64,000 bases of DNA. Origin: Chloroflexota bacterium (GTDB lineage Bacteria; Chloroflexota; Anaerolineae; Anaerolineales; Anaerolineaceae). Under the pieces are notes generated by a model. The model had not been told where the DNA came from. It saw only the letters and a program-made list of their open reading frames with translations, and did no database searches. The translations under genes were made by a program, and so were the position numbers. Position 1 is the stretch's first letter. The number at the start of each line of letters is the position of its first letter. Location of the stretch: contig JAKAFP010000001.1 of NCBI GenBank assembly GCA_021825925.1, positions 1 through 64,000 on the forward strand, given 5' to 3'. Shown here one piece after another: positions 53,876 to 60,988 of the stretch.

Positions 53876-54312
53876 AACCAGATGATGAATCTTATGCTAT
53901 TCTCTTGGTAGATGACAGCCAGGTGGATGTGGATCTTACCCTTTTGGCTCTGTCGCGGATAAATTTTACAAAACCGGTGCAAATAGCCCGTGATGGCGCG
54001 GAAACACTTGAAATTATCGAAAAGTGGAACCAGGGTGGTCCGACACCCAAACTAATCCTACTCGACATTAAACTTCCCGAGGTTTCTGGTTTGGAAGTTT
54101 TAAAGGTGTTAAAGAGTTCAACTAAAACGATGTATATTCCCGTGGTCATGTTGACTTCATCAAATAATGATGCTGACATTAGAACCGCTTACGAATTTGG
54201 AGCAAATTCCTATATTACCAAACCGGTGGATTTTGATAAGTTTATTGTATTGACGACGGCCCTTTGTGACTATTGGATTGGCCTTAATGTTAGACCGGAG
54301 GATTTGGGATGA
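53872..54312 (+). CDS. Single-domain response regulator (Rcp1-like), kinase partner
   Basis: This 146-residue receiver has DD (14-15), phosphoacceptor Asp in LILLDIKLP (about D63), MLTSSNND and the Lys in YITKPVDF. Its end (LCDYWIGLN) matches the Rcp1 type and the paralogue at 43465. It overlaps the kinase by 4 bp and the next gene by 4 bp (both ATGA), so the three are made together. It probably carries phosphate from the giant kinase to the next protein or to a flagellar/pilus target. Confidence 0.92.
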   Translation: MKPDDESYAILLVDDSQVDVDLTLLALSRINFTKPVQIARDGAETLEIIEKWNQGGPTPKLILLDIKLPEVSGLEVLKVLKSSTKTMYIPVVMLTSSNNDADIRTAYEFGANSYITKPVDFDKFIVLTTALCDYWIGLNVRPEDLG

Positions 54313-56588
54313 GAGTACTATACGTAGAAGACAATCCATTAGATGCCGATCTGGTGCGAATTACTTTAAAGAAATGTGGTGATGAATTTGAACTGGAATG
54401 GGCCAATGGTGTGGATGAGGGTCTTGAAAAACTCCATGCACAAACGCCATGTCCATATGACCTGGTGCTAAGTGATATGCATCTTGTGGATGGTAGCGGC
54501 TTAACCGTTTTATCTGACATTCGAAAAGCCGGCATTCCTGTAGCAGTGGTTATGGTCACCGGTCAGGGTGATGAAGATACAGCCATTGCCTCCTTAAAGA
54601 CAGGTGCCACCGATTACATTGTAAAAAGGCAAAACTATTTAAAAGAATTACCAGAAACACTCCGAAACGCTGTAAGGATATATAAAGAATCTGAAAATGT
54701 TCAACATGAAGCCATTCATATTCTTTACGGTGAACACAACACGACTGATATAGATCTTACGCAGCGTTTTATGAAAACCCATGCTCCCCAGATTGATCTT
54801 GAAGTGGTCTCGAGCTCTGAAGAAATGGTGGATCGCCTGTCGGTAAAAGACAGGCAACACGATTATGATGCGTTGTTGATTGATTACCATTTGCCTGGCC
54901 CAAATATTATTGATCAAATAAAAAATCTCAGATCTTTGAGCGTTGACACTCCCATTATTGTGATTACTGGATTGGGGAGTGAAGAAGCTGCTGTTGAAGT
55001 ATTAAAGCTGAGTAAAACGGATTATGTCGTAAAAACCAGCGGTTACCTGATGCGCCTTCCAGTTATTCTCGAAAATGCCCATCATCTTGTTATGCTGCAA
55101 AGAGAACAAGAAGCATTGCGCAAAAGCGAGGAACGTTTCAGATTGTTGGCCGAAAACGCCGTGGATGTCATATTCAGGATCAAATTATCGCCCCCCGTTA
55201 AAATTGAATACATCAGTCCTGCGGCTGAACGCGTTTCAGGCTTTTCATTGGACGAGCTTTACAAAGATCCATTAATTCTGGTTAAAAATTCACTCAATAC
55301 AACGGATCCAAAGTCATTTACCCGTTGGGCCGAAAATATGGAAACGCCCATGATCAACCTGCCGTTTCAACGAAAAGACGGTAGAAAAATTTGGCTTGAA
55401 TTGAGATGTACGATCATTAAAGACAGCCAGGGTCAGGCTGAATTTATGGAAGGCATAGGCCGTGATATTACGCAGCGTATTCAATCAGAACAACAACTGC
55501 GTGAACAAATGGAACGCATTAATGCCCTGCACCAAATAGATAAAGCCATTACCTCTTCCTTTGATCTTCGTGTGACCTACCAGGTTCTGCTGGATCAATT
55601 GCGTCAAGTACTTCACGTGGATGCTGCTTCTGTCTTGCAGTTTGAATCCGAACTGATCCAGTATCAATACTTGACCGGCTTGGGTTTCAAGACGCTTGAA
55701 TCCAATTTACGAACGGCATTTCGTCATTCTCCTTTGCCGTCAGAAGCCATCGCAACCAAGAAAACAACTCAGATCAATTTGACATCGGGATCAACTTTTT
55801 CACCTGCTCTTACCGATATTTTAACCAACGAAAAATTCGTTAAGTATATTGCCACACCCATGGTGATCAAGGGACAGATCAAAGGGGTGCTCGAGATCTA
55901 TCACAAATCTGAGCTTGAACCCTCAAGGGAATGGATCAATTTTCTCGAGGCTTTGGCGCAGCAGGCGGCCATCGCCCTTGATAATTCACAAAACTTTATG
56001 GAATTGCAAAAATCACAGTCTGTGCTGCTCCAGGCTTACGATGACACCCTGATGGGGTGGGCAAATTTCCTCGATCTGCGTGATAAGGAGACAGAAGGCC
56101 ACACCGTCCGCGTGCTTGAGCGCACCATGCGGGCAGCCCAGAGATTGGGTGTGCGTGAAGAAGACATGGAACATTTGCGCCGCGGTGTATTGCTGCACGA
56201 TATCGGCAAGGTTGGCGTGCCTGATCATATTCTCAACAAGCCAGGTCCATTAACGGATGAAGAATGGCTTATCATGAAGAAACATCCGGAATACGCCTAT
56301 CAAATGCTTGCACCGATCGGGTTCTTGAAACAGGCTTTGGATGTGCCTTATTGCCATCATGAACGCTGGGATGGGACTGGATATCCACGCAATCTTAAAG
56401 GTAAGGAGATTCCATTTACCGCCAGAATATTTACCGTTTTCGATGTTTTTGATGCGCTGACCAGTGAGCGAATTTATAACAAACCGCGCTCCAAAGATGA
56501 GGCCATCAACTACATACGTGAAAATGCCGGAATCATATTCGATCCCGACATTGTGGATATCTGTATTGATGTGATCAGAGAAAAATAG
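54309..56588 (+). CDS. REC-REC-PAS-GAF-HD-GYP output protein
   Basis: This 759-residue protein has two receivers (1-120 and 136-258), PAS (about 270-392), GAF (about 400-560) and HD-GYP (about 565-757). Receiver 1 has EDN (7-9), acceptor D56 and K106. Receiver 2 has D192 and K242, but its acidic pocket reads GEHN (141-144), so phosphorylation there is uncertain. HD-GYP keeps HDIGK (H630, D631) and HHERWDGTGYP (from H683), so c-di-GMP hydrolysis is likely. It is the output end of the kinase operon. Confidence 0.93.
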   Translation: MRVLYVEDNPLDADLVRITLKKCGDEFELEWANGVDEGLEKLHAQTPCPYDLVLSDMHLVDGSGLTVLSDIRKAGIPVAVVMVTGQGDEDTAIASLKTGATDYIVKRQNYLKELPETLRNAVRIYKESENVQHEAIHILYGEHNTTDIDLTQRFMKTHAPQIDLEVVSSSEEMVDRLSVKDRQHDYDALLIDYHLPGPNIIDQIKNLRSLSVDTPIIVITGLGSEEAAVEVLKLSKTDYVVKTSGYLMRLPVILENAHHLVMLQREQEALRKSEERFRLLAENAVDVIFRIKLSPPVKIEYISPAAERVSGFSLDELYKDPLILVKNSLNTTDPKSFTRWAENMETPMINLPFQRKDGRKIWLELRCTIIKDSQGQAEFMEGIGRDITQRIQSEQQLREQMERINALHQIDKAITSSFDLRVTYQVLLDQLRQVLHVDAASVLQFESELIQYQYLTGLGFKTLESNLRTAFRHSPLPSEAIATKKTTQINLTSGSTFSPALTDILTNEKFVKYIATPMVIKGQIKGVLEIYHKSELEPSREWINFLEALAQQAAIALDNSQNFMELQKSQSVLLQAYDDTLMGWANFLDLRDKETEGHTVRVLERTMRAAQRLGVREEDMEHLRRGVLLHDIGKVGVPDHILNKPGPLTDEEWLIMKKHPEYAYQMLAPIGFLKQALDVPYCHHERWDGTGYPRNLKGKEIPFTARIFTVFDVFDALTSERIYNKPRSKDEAINYIRENAGIIFDPDIVDICIDVIREK

Positions 56589-56617
56589 CCAAACGGGGAG
56601 TAGTTATCCCTGTTTGG
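56589..56617. terminator. Terminator ending the signalling operon
   Basis: CCAAACGGGGA and TCCCTGTTTGG (56589-56599 and 56607-56617) form a hairpin followed by TTTCG on the plus strand. It overlaps the 3' end of the convergent gene at 56604. Confidence 0.7.
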
Positions 56618-57230
56618 TTTCGTTCTCTTTCTTCTTGGCTTTATTGAATTCCAAGAAGCCTTGTACCACCTGCATCAAACCAAACGCAAAAACTGCCACA
56701 ATTAAAATGGACATGTTGCTGGTGGTTTGTCCTTTTGAATATGAAAAGATGTAGAAAGCTGCAGCCAGGACGGCAAACATACCGCCTGAAAACATCTGTT
56801 TCTTTCCGTTTTCTTTGCTTGCTTCCTGGTACACCCTGATCTTGGCTTCTCCTTTGACGAAACCAGTAACACCATCACCATCAATGATTTTGACCCAACC
56901 CTTGCCTTCGTCGCTTTCATACCCCACCGCTGTGACCACGGTCTTCTTGGGGTAGATTTTTATCACTGCACTTTCGTGAGATGGAGCTTCGTGTGCTTCA
57001 ATATTGTCAGCAAAGAATTGGACTTTTTTGATTACGAAGATCTTTGTTTCACCGGTGATGAATCCAGTCTGACCGGATGGCAGGGTGACTTCAACCCATA
57101 CTTCTTTTTTCTTGCGCGAGACTTTTCCCAATTCAAACTCATCACCTTTTTTAAGTGATGTTACCGAAAGCGTTTGATCGCTGGGTTCCGCATATACCTT
57201 GATTTCTTCTTCTACTAAAATTCCTCTCAT
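56604..57230 (-). CDS. SH3-like repeat membrane protein
   Basis: This 208-residue protein has two bacterial SH3-like repeats (about 8-65 and 75-132; both end in GQTGFITGETKI or GVTGFVKGEAKI) and two C-terminal transmembrane helices (about 146-166 and 171-192). The repeats suggest wall or ligand binding, but with no signal peptide they may face the cytoplasm. It follows the gene at 57238 by 7 bp and is co-transcribed. Confidence 0.7.
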   Translation of the reverse strand: MRGILVEEEIKVYAEPSDQTLSVTSLKKGDEFELGKVSRKKKEVWVEVTLPSGQTGFITGETKIFVIKKVQFFADNIEAHEAPSHESAVIKIYPKKTVVTAVGYESDEGKGWVKIIDGDGVTGFVKGEAKIRVYQEASKENGKKQMFSGGMFAVLAAAFYIFSYSKGQTTSNMSILIVAVFAFGLMQVVQGFLEFNKAKKKENETKQG

Positions 57231-57237
57231 GGCATCC

Positions 57238-57936
57238 TCATCCTTTACTCAAAGTCTCATTCTCAGGGTTTGAAGTCTGTTCAAATTTCCATTGATGATC
57301 GTTGGCACATGCTTTTGCCCATTCTTCATTATCCAGAAGGATCTCAAGCGCTGTGGCGTTTGGATCTTCTTCATCTCGCAGTACATATGTATGAACTTCA
57401 GCTCGAGCCAGCGGCTGAAAACCAGGGTTGGCCGCTTCTATCTCATGTAGAACCTTGGTCTGGTATTTTTTCTGGCTTAACCAGGTCAAAAAAAGGACGA
57501 TCACGCCCATGATCACCGGAACCTGCCACATTTGTTTTATTGTACTCAATATGCCGTTTTGTGGAATGATGGGGGTCAGCAGCAGGAACCCGATGCAGGC
57601 CAACAGCCCACCGATCGTCCACGCTTTGGAATGGAACCGGGAAATTCTCGCCAGTTGTGAATTGTTGTGATCCAAAACCTCGGGATGGGTCAAAAAATCG
57701 GATTTAAAACAAGTCTCACAGACCCCAACCTTCAGCAGGTAGTTCTCAGAGAGGCGGTATTTTTTTCCATATAAATGACTGTGTTTAAACCCAACCCTGT
57801 AGTGCAATCGGTGGATCTCAAAAAAACTGGCAGGAGATTGATCGCACCGCGAACAACGCCTTTCATGCTCAAGGATCAGGGGGTTTCCCTGGCGATTCTT
57901 GACCTCACTTGATGGGATGAAAATCAGAACGGGCAT
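57238..57936 (-). CDS. Zinc-ribbon membrane protein of unknown function
   Basis: This 232-residue protein has two Cys pairs (CSRC near residue 28, CETC near 73), probably one zinc site, and two transmembrane helices (about 107-126 and 138-156) before a cytoplasmic C-terminal domain. I recognise no family. It is the first gene of the two-gene operon with the SH3-like protein. Confidence 0.65.
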   Translation of the reverse strand: MPVLIFIPSSEVKNRQGNPLILEHERRCSRCDQSPASFFEIHRLHYRVGFKHSHLYGKKYRLSENYLLKVGVCETCFKSDFLTHPEVLDHNNSQLARISRFHSKAWTIGGLLACIGFLLLTPIIPQNGILSTIKQMWQVPVIMGVIVLFLTWLSQKKYQTKVLHEIEAANPGFQPLARAEVHTYVLRDEEDPNATALEILLDNEEWAKACANDHQWKFEQTSNPENETLSKG

Positions 57937-58069
57937 GTTGTGGCTGCTCCAAAGTCAGCGGATAATTCCGCATCCAATTGTAACTTATTTCAAAACATGC
58001 GCATTGTTCAACTTTTCGTATCCTCAGTGAAAGTCATTCCATGGAACAAGGTATTCGATAACGATATCT

Positions 58070-58825
58070 CTATGCCCAGGCAAAAACGCGATAAAAGCCG
58101 GTTGAAGATACTCGGCGGCTTGAATAACATGTAGCGTTTTCAGAGGTTGAACCGGTTTGAATATAAATACTGGTTGAGTCACACCCAAGCACTTCATAAA
58201 GATAGTTTCCGCTTTGCACATAGGTAACCTTTACCCATTCGCTGGTTCTGGCTGAATCTGAGGAATGATAAAGTGTGATCAACCTCGGCGGCGTACCCAA
58301 TCCATGTGCTTTGGTATACACGGTGTTATAAGTGCACGAAAACCAGCCTGAATCATAATCAGCTTGAGGTAGTGAACCCGGTGCCATGTAACACAGGATG
58401 GAGGTTAAGGCTGAACCTGTCCAATAAGCCTGCCCGATCAGCCTCTCGTCAGGACCTTCTGAGGCTGACGTATTGGCCGTCAGGGTGAACGAAGTCGAAC
58501 CTGCTGTGCGTACAGCAAAAATATACCACGTGGCAGCTGTGCCACTGATCAACCCCACTGGCAAATCCACGTTTCCATCGGATTGCAGCATAAAACCGTT
58601 GACCATCAAAGTAGGTGGGTTGGTTGATGAGTGTGGCACCCTGACGCGATGGTTGGCCAAATACTCCAGCTTCATGCCTGAGGAGAAACGCCTGAAGAAT
58701 TTCCCCAGGGTGACAGCATCTGTTTCGGCTTGACCCAGGTTCAGGGCGTCTCTGCGCAAAAAGTTGTAATGATCGGCTGCTGTCGGCTGTCCTGCTGTGA
58801 CTTGAGAAGAAAGGGGGTATGTCAT
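58070..58825 (-). CDS. Phage tail/fibre-like protein
   Basis: This 251-residue protein is Ser/Thr/Gly/Tyr-rich with repeated beta-strand patterns (SGTAATWYIFAVRTAGSTSF, YDSGWFSCTYNTVYTKAHG), typical of phage tail fibre or receptor-binding modules. The last 90 residues have five Cys, unusual for a tail fibre. GGAGATAATAA precedes the ATG, and the end of the heptanucleotide repeat forms part of this site. It is last in the phage-like cluster. Confidence 0.6.
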   Translation of the reverse strand: MTYPLSSQVTAGQPTAADHYNFLRRDALNLGQAETDAVTLGKFFRRFSSGMKLEYLANHRVRVPHSSTNPPTLMVNGFMLQSDGNVDLPVGLISGTAATWYIFAVRTAGSTSFTLTANTSASEGPDERLIGQAYWTGSALTSILCYMAPGSLPQADYDSGWFSCTYNTVYTKAHGLGTPPRLITLYHSSDSARTSEWVKVTYVQSGNYLYEVLGCDSTSIYIQTGSTSENATCYSSRRVSSTGFYRVFAWA

Positions 58826-58835
58826 TTATTATCTC

Positions 58836-58884
58836 CGTGAATCGTGAATTGAGAACTGTAAATCGTGAACCGTGAACTGTGAAC
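58836..58884. repeat. Seven tandem copies of a 7-bp unit
   Basis: Seven consecutive units fit YGTGAAY or close variants (58836 to 58884), on the other strand GTTCACG-like. They begin about 10 bp upstream of the tail gene start, and the last unit reaches its ribosome binding site. Confidence 0.85.
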
Positions 58885-58941
58885 CTCATATTGAGAAATG
58901 ATAAGTAAACAGGTTTGTAATTACTCACTGAGTTTAAGGTC

Positions 58942-59030
58942 TTCTCCGCGTACTCTGCGGCTCCGCGAGACAGAGCTTTCCTTTTTTGTTTTTAAGGTTT
59001 TCATTGCGAGCTTGGCGTCTTGGCGTGAGA
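58942..59030. repeat. Two blocks of short CG-rich, roughly 9-bp periodic repeat
   Basis: Block one is CTCCGCG-TACTCTGCG-GCTCCGCG (58942-58970). Block two is TTGCGAGCTTGGCGTCTTGG and a few bases more (59002-59030). Both have a period near 9 bp and resemble the CGC-rich microrepeats found between genes in many environmental bacteria. They lie between two phage genes. Confidence 0.55.
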
Positions 59031-59054
59031 AATGCTCTTTGCGAGAGAAAAGTT

Positions 59055-59561
59055 CTATCTCCAATATGAACTGTTCCAGGTCAAAGTCCCATCCCAAATG
59101 GACAGCAGCAGCAGGGCAGGGTCAACCGGCGGCCAGTAAACGCCGATATTGTTGAACTGGCATTTGATCAACGCATACCCCGGTTGGTGGCGTTCGTCTG
59201 CCGTCCAGCCCACTGCGCCCAGCGAAAGCATCGTGCCAGCCGGGGATGTGATGGAAACCGCAGACTGTTTGGAGAGGAATTGGCACAGCTTGGCATAATC
59301 TGTGGACCTGCTTTGTGGGCGCAGCCTGCCATCCGGATTGACAGTCCGGTCAGCCAGCAGCACATCAAAGTGCAGCCACAACCGGGTCGTGCCGCCTGAA
59401 TCCACCTCACGTGTCATTTGAATGCCGCCGTTCTTGATGCCCTGGTCTTCAGCCAGCAAAAAGCCGTAGCCTTCACCACCGTCAATCTCGTGGTGTGACA
59501 GGATGATGTGACAGTCCTTGCCAATAATGGGGGCCATATCCATGCTCCTTAACTGTCCCAC
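59055..59561 (-). CDS. Phage-like structural protein (168 aa)
   Basis: This 168-residue protein has no signal peptide or membrane helix. Beta-rich sequence with TTRLWLHFDVLLADRTVNPDG and a Trp-rich C-terminus is consistent with a small phage head-tail or baseplate part, but I do not recognise a family. It overlaps the next gene upstream by 13 bp. Confidence 0.6.
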   Translation of the reverse strand: MGQLRSMDMAPIIGKDCHIILSHHEIDGGEGYGFLLAEDQGIKNGGIQMTREVDSGGTTRLWLHFDVLLADRTVNPDGRLRPQSRSTDYAKLCQFLSKQSAVSITSPAGTMLSLGAVGWTADERHQPGYALIKCQFNNIGVYWPPVDPALLLLSIWDGTLTWNSSYWR

Positions 59562-60190
59562 CGGTCAAGCGCAAATCCATCAGGATACTCGAACGGCTGG
59601 AAGGTCTTGAGTTTGTTTAATGCGGCTTCGGCAAGTTCCTTCCAAACATTGCTTTGTTCTGCCAGCTGAGCTGATTCACCCACTCGTGTGCCATAAACCC
59701 CAAGCAAGCTGGCAGCCCGCAGCATGTAAGCAAAACTGACGGCGCTGTTTTCCAATGCCGCAGCCGCGGAATCCGGAACCGTGCTCTCGGTTGCACCATC
59801 CAACCCTGTTAAAAGATGTTGTGCGGCATAGGTGATCTGCAGGGTTTCACCTTCTTTTGGAACAACATTGGCATTGAAATTGAGTACCAAAGTCGTCCCT
59901 TGCAGCCTGTACTCATAACCCTTTTTTATTTCTCTGACCGGGTCGTTATTATCCGACGCCAGTACATTGATTTGGACGATGAATAGCGGCATCACCATTC
60001 CTGTCAGCGTCACTTCCCGTCCCTCAGACGTGATCTCATGTTCCACTTTGCGGATGAGAGGCAGATTATCGTTCAGACGGCCCATGGCCTGGCGGATGGC
60101 GTTTTCAAGCATCAAGTCGCTATAGCGTGCGCCTTCTTCATCATTAAGAATCTGCTGTATGCGGGTTTTGATACTTTCGATTGTTTGCAT
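59549..60190 (-). CDS. Phage-like head-tail connector type protein (213 aa)
   Basis: This 213-residue protein begins with the helical pattern of head-completion or adaptor proteins (IESIKTRIQQILNDEEGARYSDLMLENAIRQA), then a beta segment and a helical end. A ribosome binding site GGAGG precedes the ATG by 8 bp. Position after capsid genes and overlaps with both neighbours (13 and 47 bp) suit a phage connector. Confidence 0.6.
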   Translation of the reverse strand: MQTIESIKTRIQQILNDEEGARYSDLMLENAIRQAMGRLNDNLPLIRKVEHEITSEGREVTLTGMVMPLFIVQINVLASDNNDPVREIKKGYEYRLQGTTLVLNFNANVVPKEGETLQITYAAQHLLTGLDGATESTVPDSAAAALENSAVSFAYMLRAASLLGVYGTRVGESAQLAEQSNVWKELAEAALNKLKTFQPFEYPDGFALDRWDS

Positions 60191-60566
60191 TGACTTGTTC
60201 CTCCAAATGTTTCAAAGAAGGTGGCAGCACGATCATTTCTGACAAACCGTCGCGTGATTTTCCGACCGGACGACTGTTGAGGGTTGACTTGCGTGGATCT
60301 ATCTCGTGCAGTGGTTTCACACCTGTATCTGCTGAAAGCACCTGGCTTTTAGTATCGGATTGATGAAGTGCGCGTTTTGCCCGGCACACTTCAAGCGCGG
60401 TGAACCACAGTTTGCGCCCGTCCGCCGTGATCACCACCATACCGCCGTCTGGCAGACAGCGCAACGAGAGCGGCTGCCCGGATTGCCCGGGCAGCACAAA
60501 GGGTTTCGCCAGGTAAGTGGCCAACTCGACGTTCTTTACCGTGTCAGGACTGCTTTTGGATGCCAT
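60144..60566 (-). CDS. Phage-like hypothetical protein (140 aa)
   Basis: This 140-residue protein opens with MASKSSPDTVKNVELATYL, then GKPF/PGQSGQPLSLRCLPDGGMVVITADGR, a small beta domain, and ends in a basic helical tail. The start at 60566 avoids the longer reading frame, which would cover the holin-like gene in another frame. It overlaps the downstream gene by 47 bp and the upstream one by 23 bp. Confidence 0.55.
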   Translation of the reverse strand: MASKSSPDTVKNVELATYLAKPFVLPGQSGQPLSLRCLPDGGMVVITADGRKLWFTALEVCRAKRALHQSDTKSQVLSADTGVKPLHEIDPRKSTLNSRPVGKSRDGLSEMIVLPPSLKHLEEQVNANNRKYQNPHTADS

Positions 60567-60750
60567 TACCACTGTCCTCAATTGCCACACCAGTTGAATA
60601 GACCGCCAGGGCTGCCACGGCAGCTTGCAAGGCTTGCCAGACATCAATTTGCTGGGTAAGGTAGGCTGCCACCGTCGCCAGCAGAGCAGCCAGCAGCACC
60701 CAGAACTTGCGCGAACGCACGATCTTTTTAAGTTGTTCAATAAAAGTCAT
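60544..60750 (-). CDS. Holin-like small membrane protein (68 aa)
   Basis: This 68-residue protein has a basic N-terminus (IEQLKKIVRSRKF), then one or two hydrophobic helices (about 16-33 and 40-55). GGAGG lies 5 bp before the ATG at 60750. The size and position suit a phage holin, but helix-only evidence is weak; an envelope-stabilising protein is possible. Confidence 0.55.
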   Translation of the reverse strand: MTFIEQLKKIVRSRKFWVLLAALLATVAAYLTQQIDVWQALQAAVAALAVYSTGVAIEDSGNGIQKQS

Positions 60751-60771
60751 TTTGTCCTCCATTTTGTTGGT

Positions 60772-60799
60772 GTACGGGCGACCTGCAGGTCGCCCGTAC
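60772..60799. repeat. 28-bp perfect palindrome (family copy 2)
   Basis: The left arm GTACGGGCGACCTG is followed without a loop by its exact complement. Layout and length match the copy at 25836, with compensated base changes in both arms. It lies 2 bp before a duplicated 3' end of the capsid gene. Confidence 0.9.
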
Positions 60800-60876
60800 C
60801 TTTAAGCCACATTCGCCTTATACAACGGACGGTAATCCGCCACGAACACACTCACCCAATGACGCACCTGTTTTCC

Positions 60877-60944
60877 CTGTCATTGCGAGGAGCTTAACCC
60901 TTGGACATAAAAGGTTTGTGTTGGTTAGCGACGAAGCAATCTCC
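60877..60944. repeat. REP-like repeat (TCATTGCGAGG type)
   Basis: CTGTCATTGCGAGG at the left and GCGACGAAGCAATCTCC at the right are the ends of a widespread intergenic repeat type. They resemble the parts repeated at 20636. It is placed between the two copies of the capsid 3' end. Confidence 0.7.
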
Positions 60945-60969
60945 TATTACGACTATCGGGCACGGCACG

Positions 60970-60983
60970 CCATACGCCCCTAC
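60970..60983. repeat. Half palindrome related to the 28-bp family (copy 4)
   Basis: CCATACGCCCCTAC is the complement of GTAGGGGCGTATGG and shares the outer part with the copies at 34724 and 60772. Its left arm has decayed. It ends 5 bp before the capsid stop codon. Confidence 0.6.
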
Positions 60984-60988
60984 CTCTA

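Noticed and set aside
60144..60740. 198-codon version of the phage protein
   Set aside because: The first 58 codons are the holin-like gene read in another frame and give a Trp/Cys-rich improbable sequence; ATG 60566 is better.
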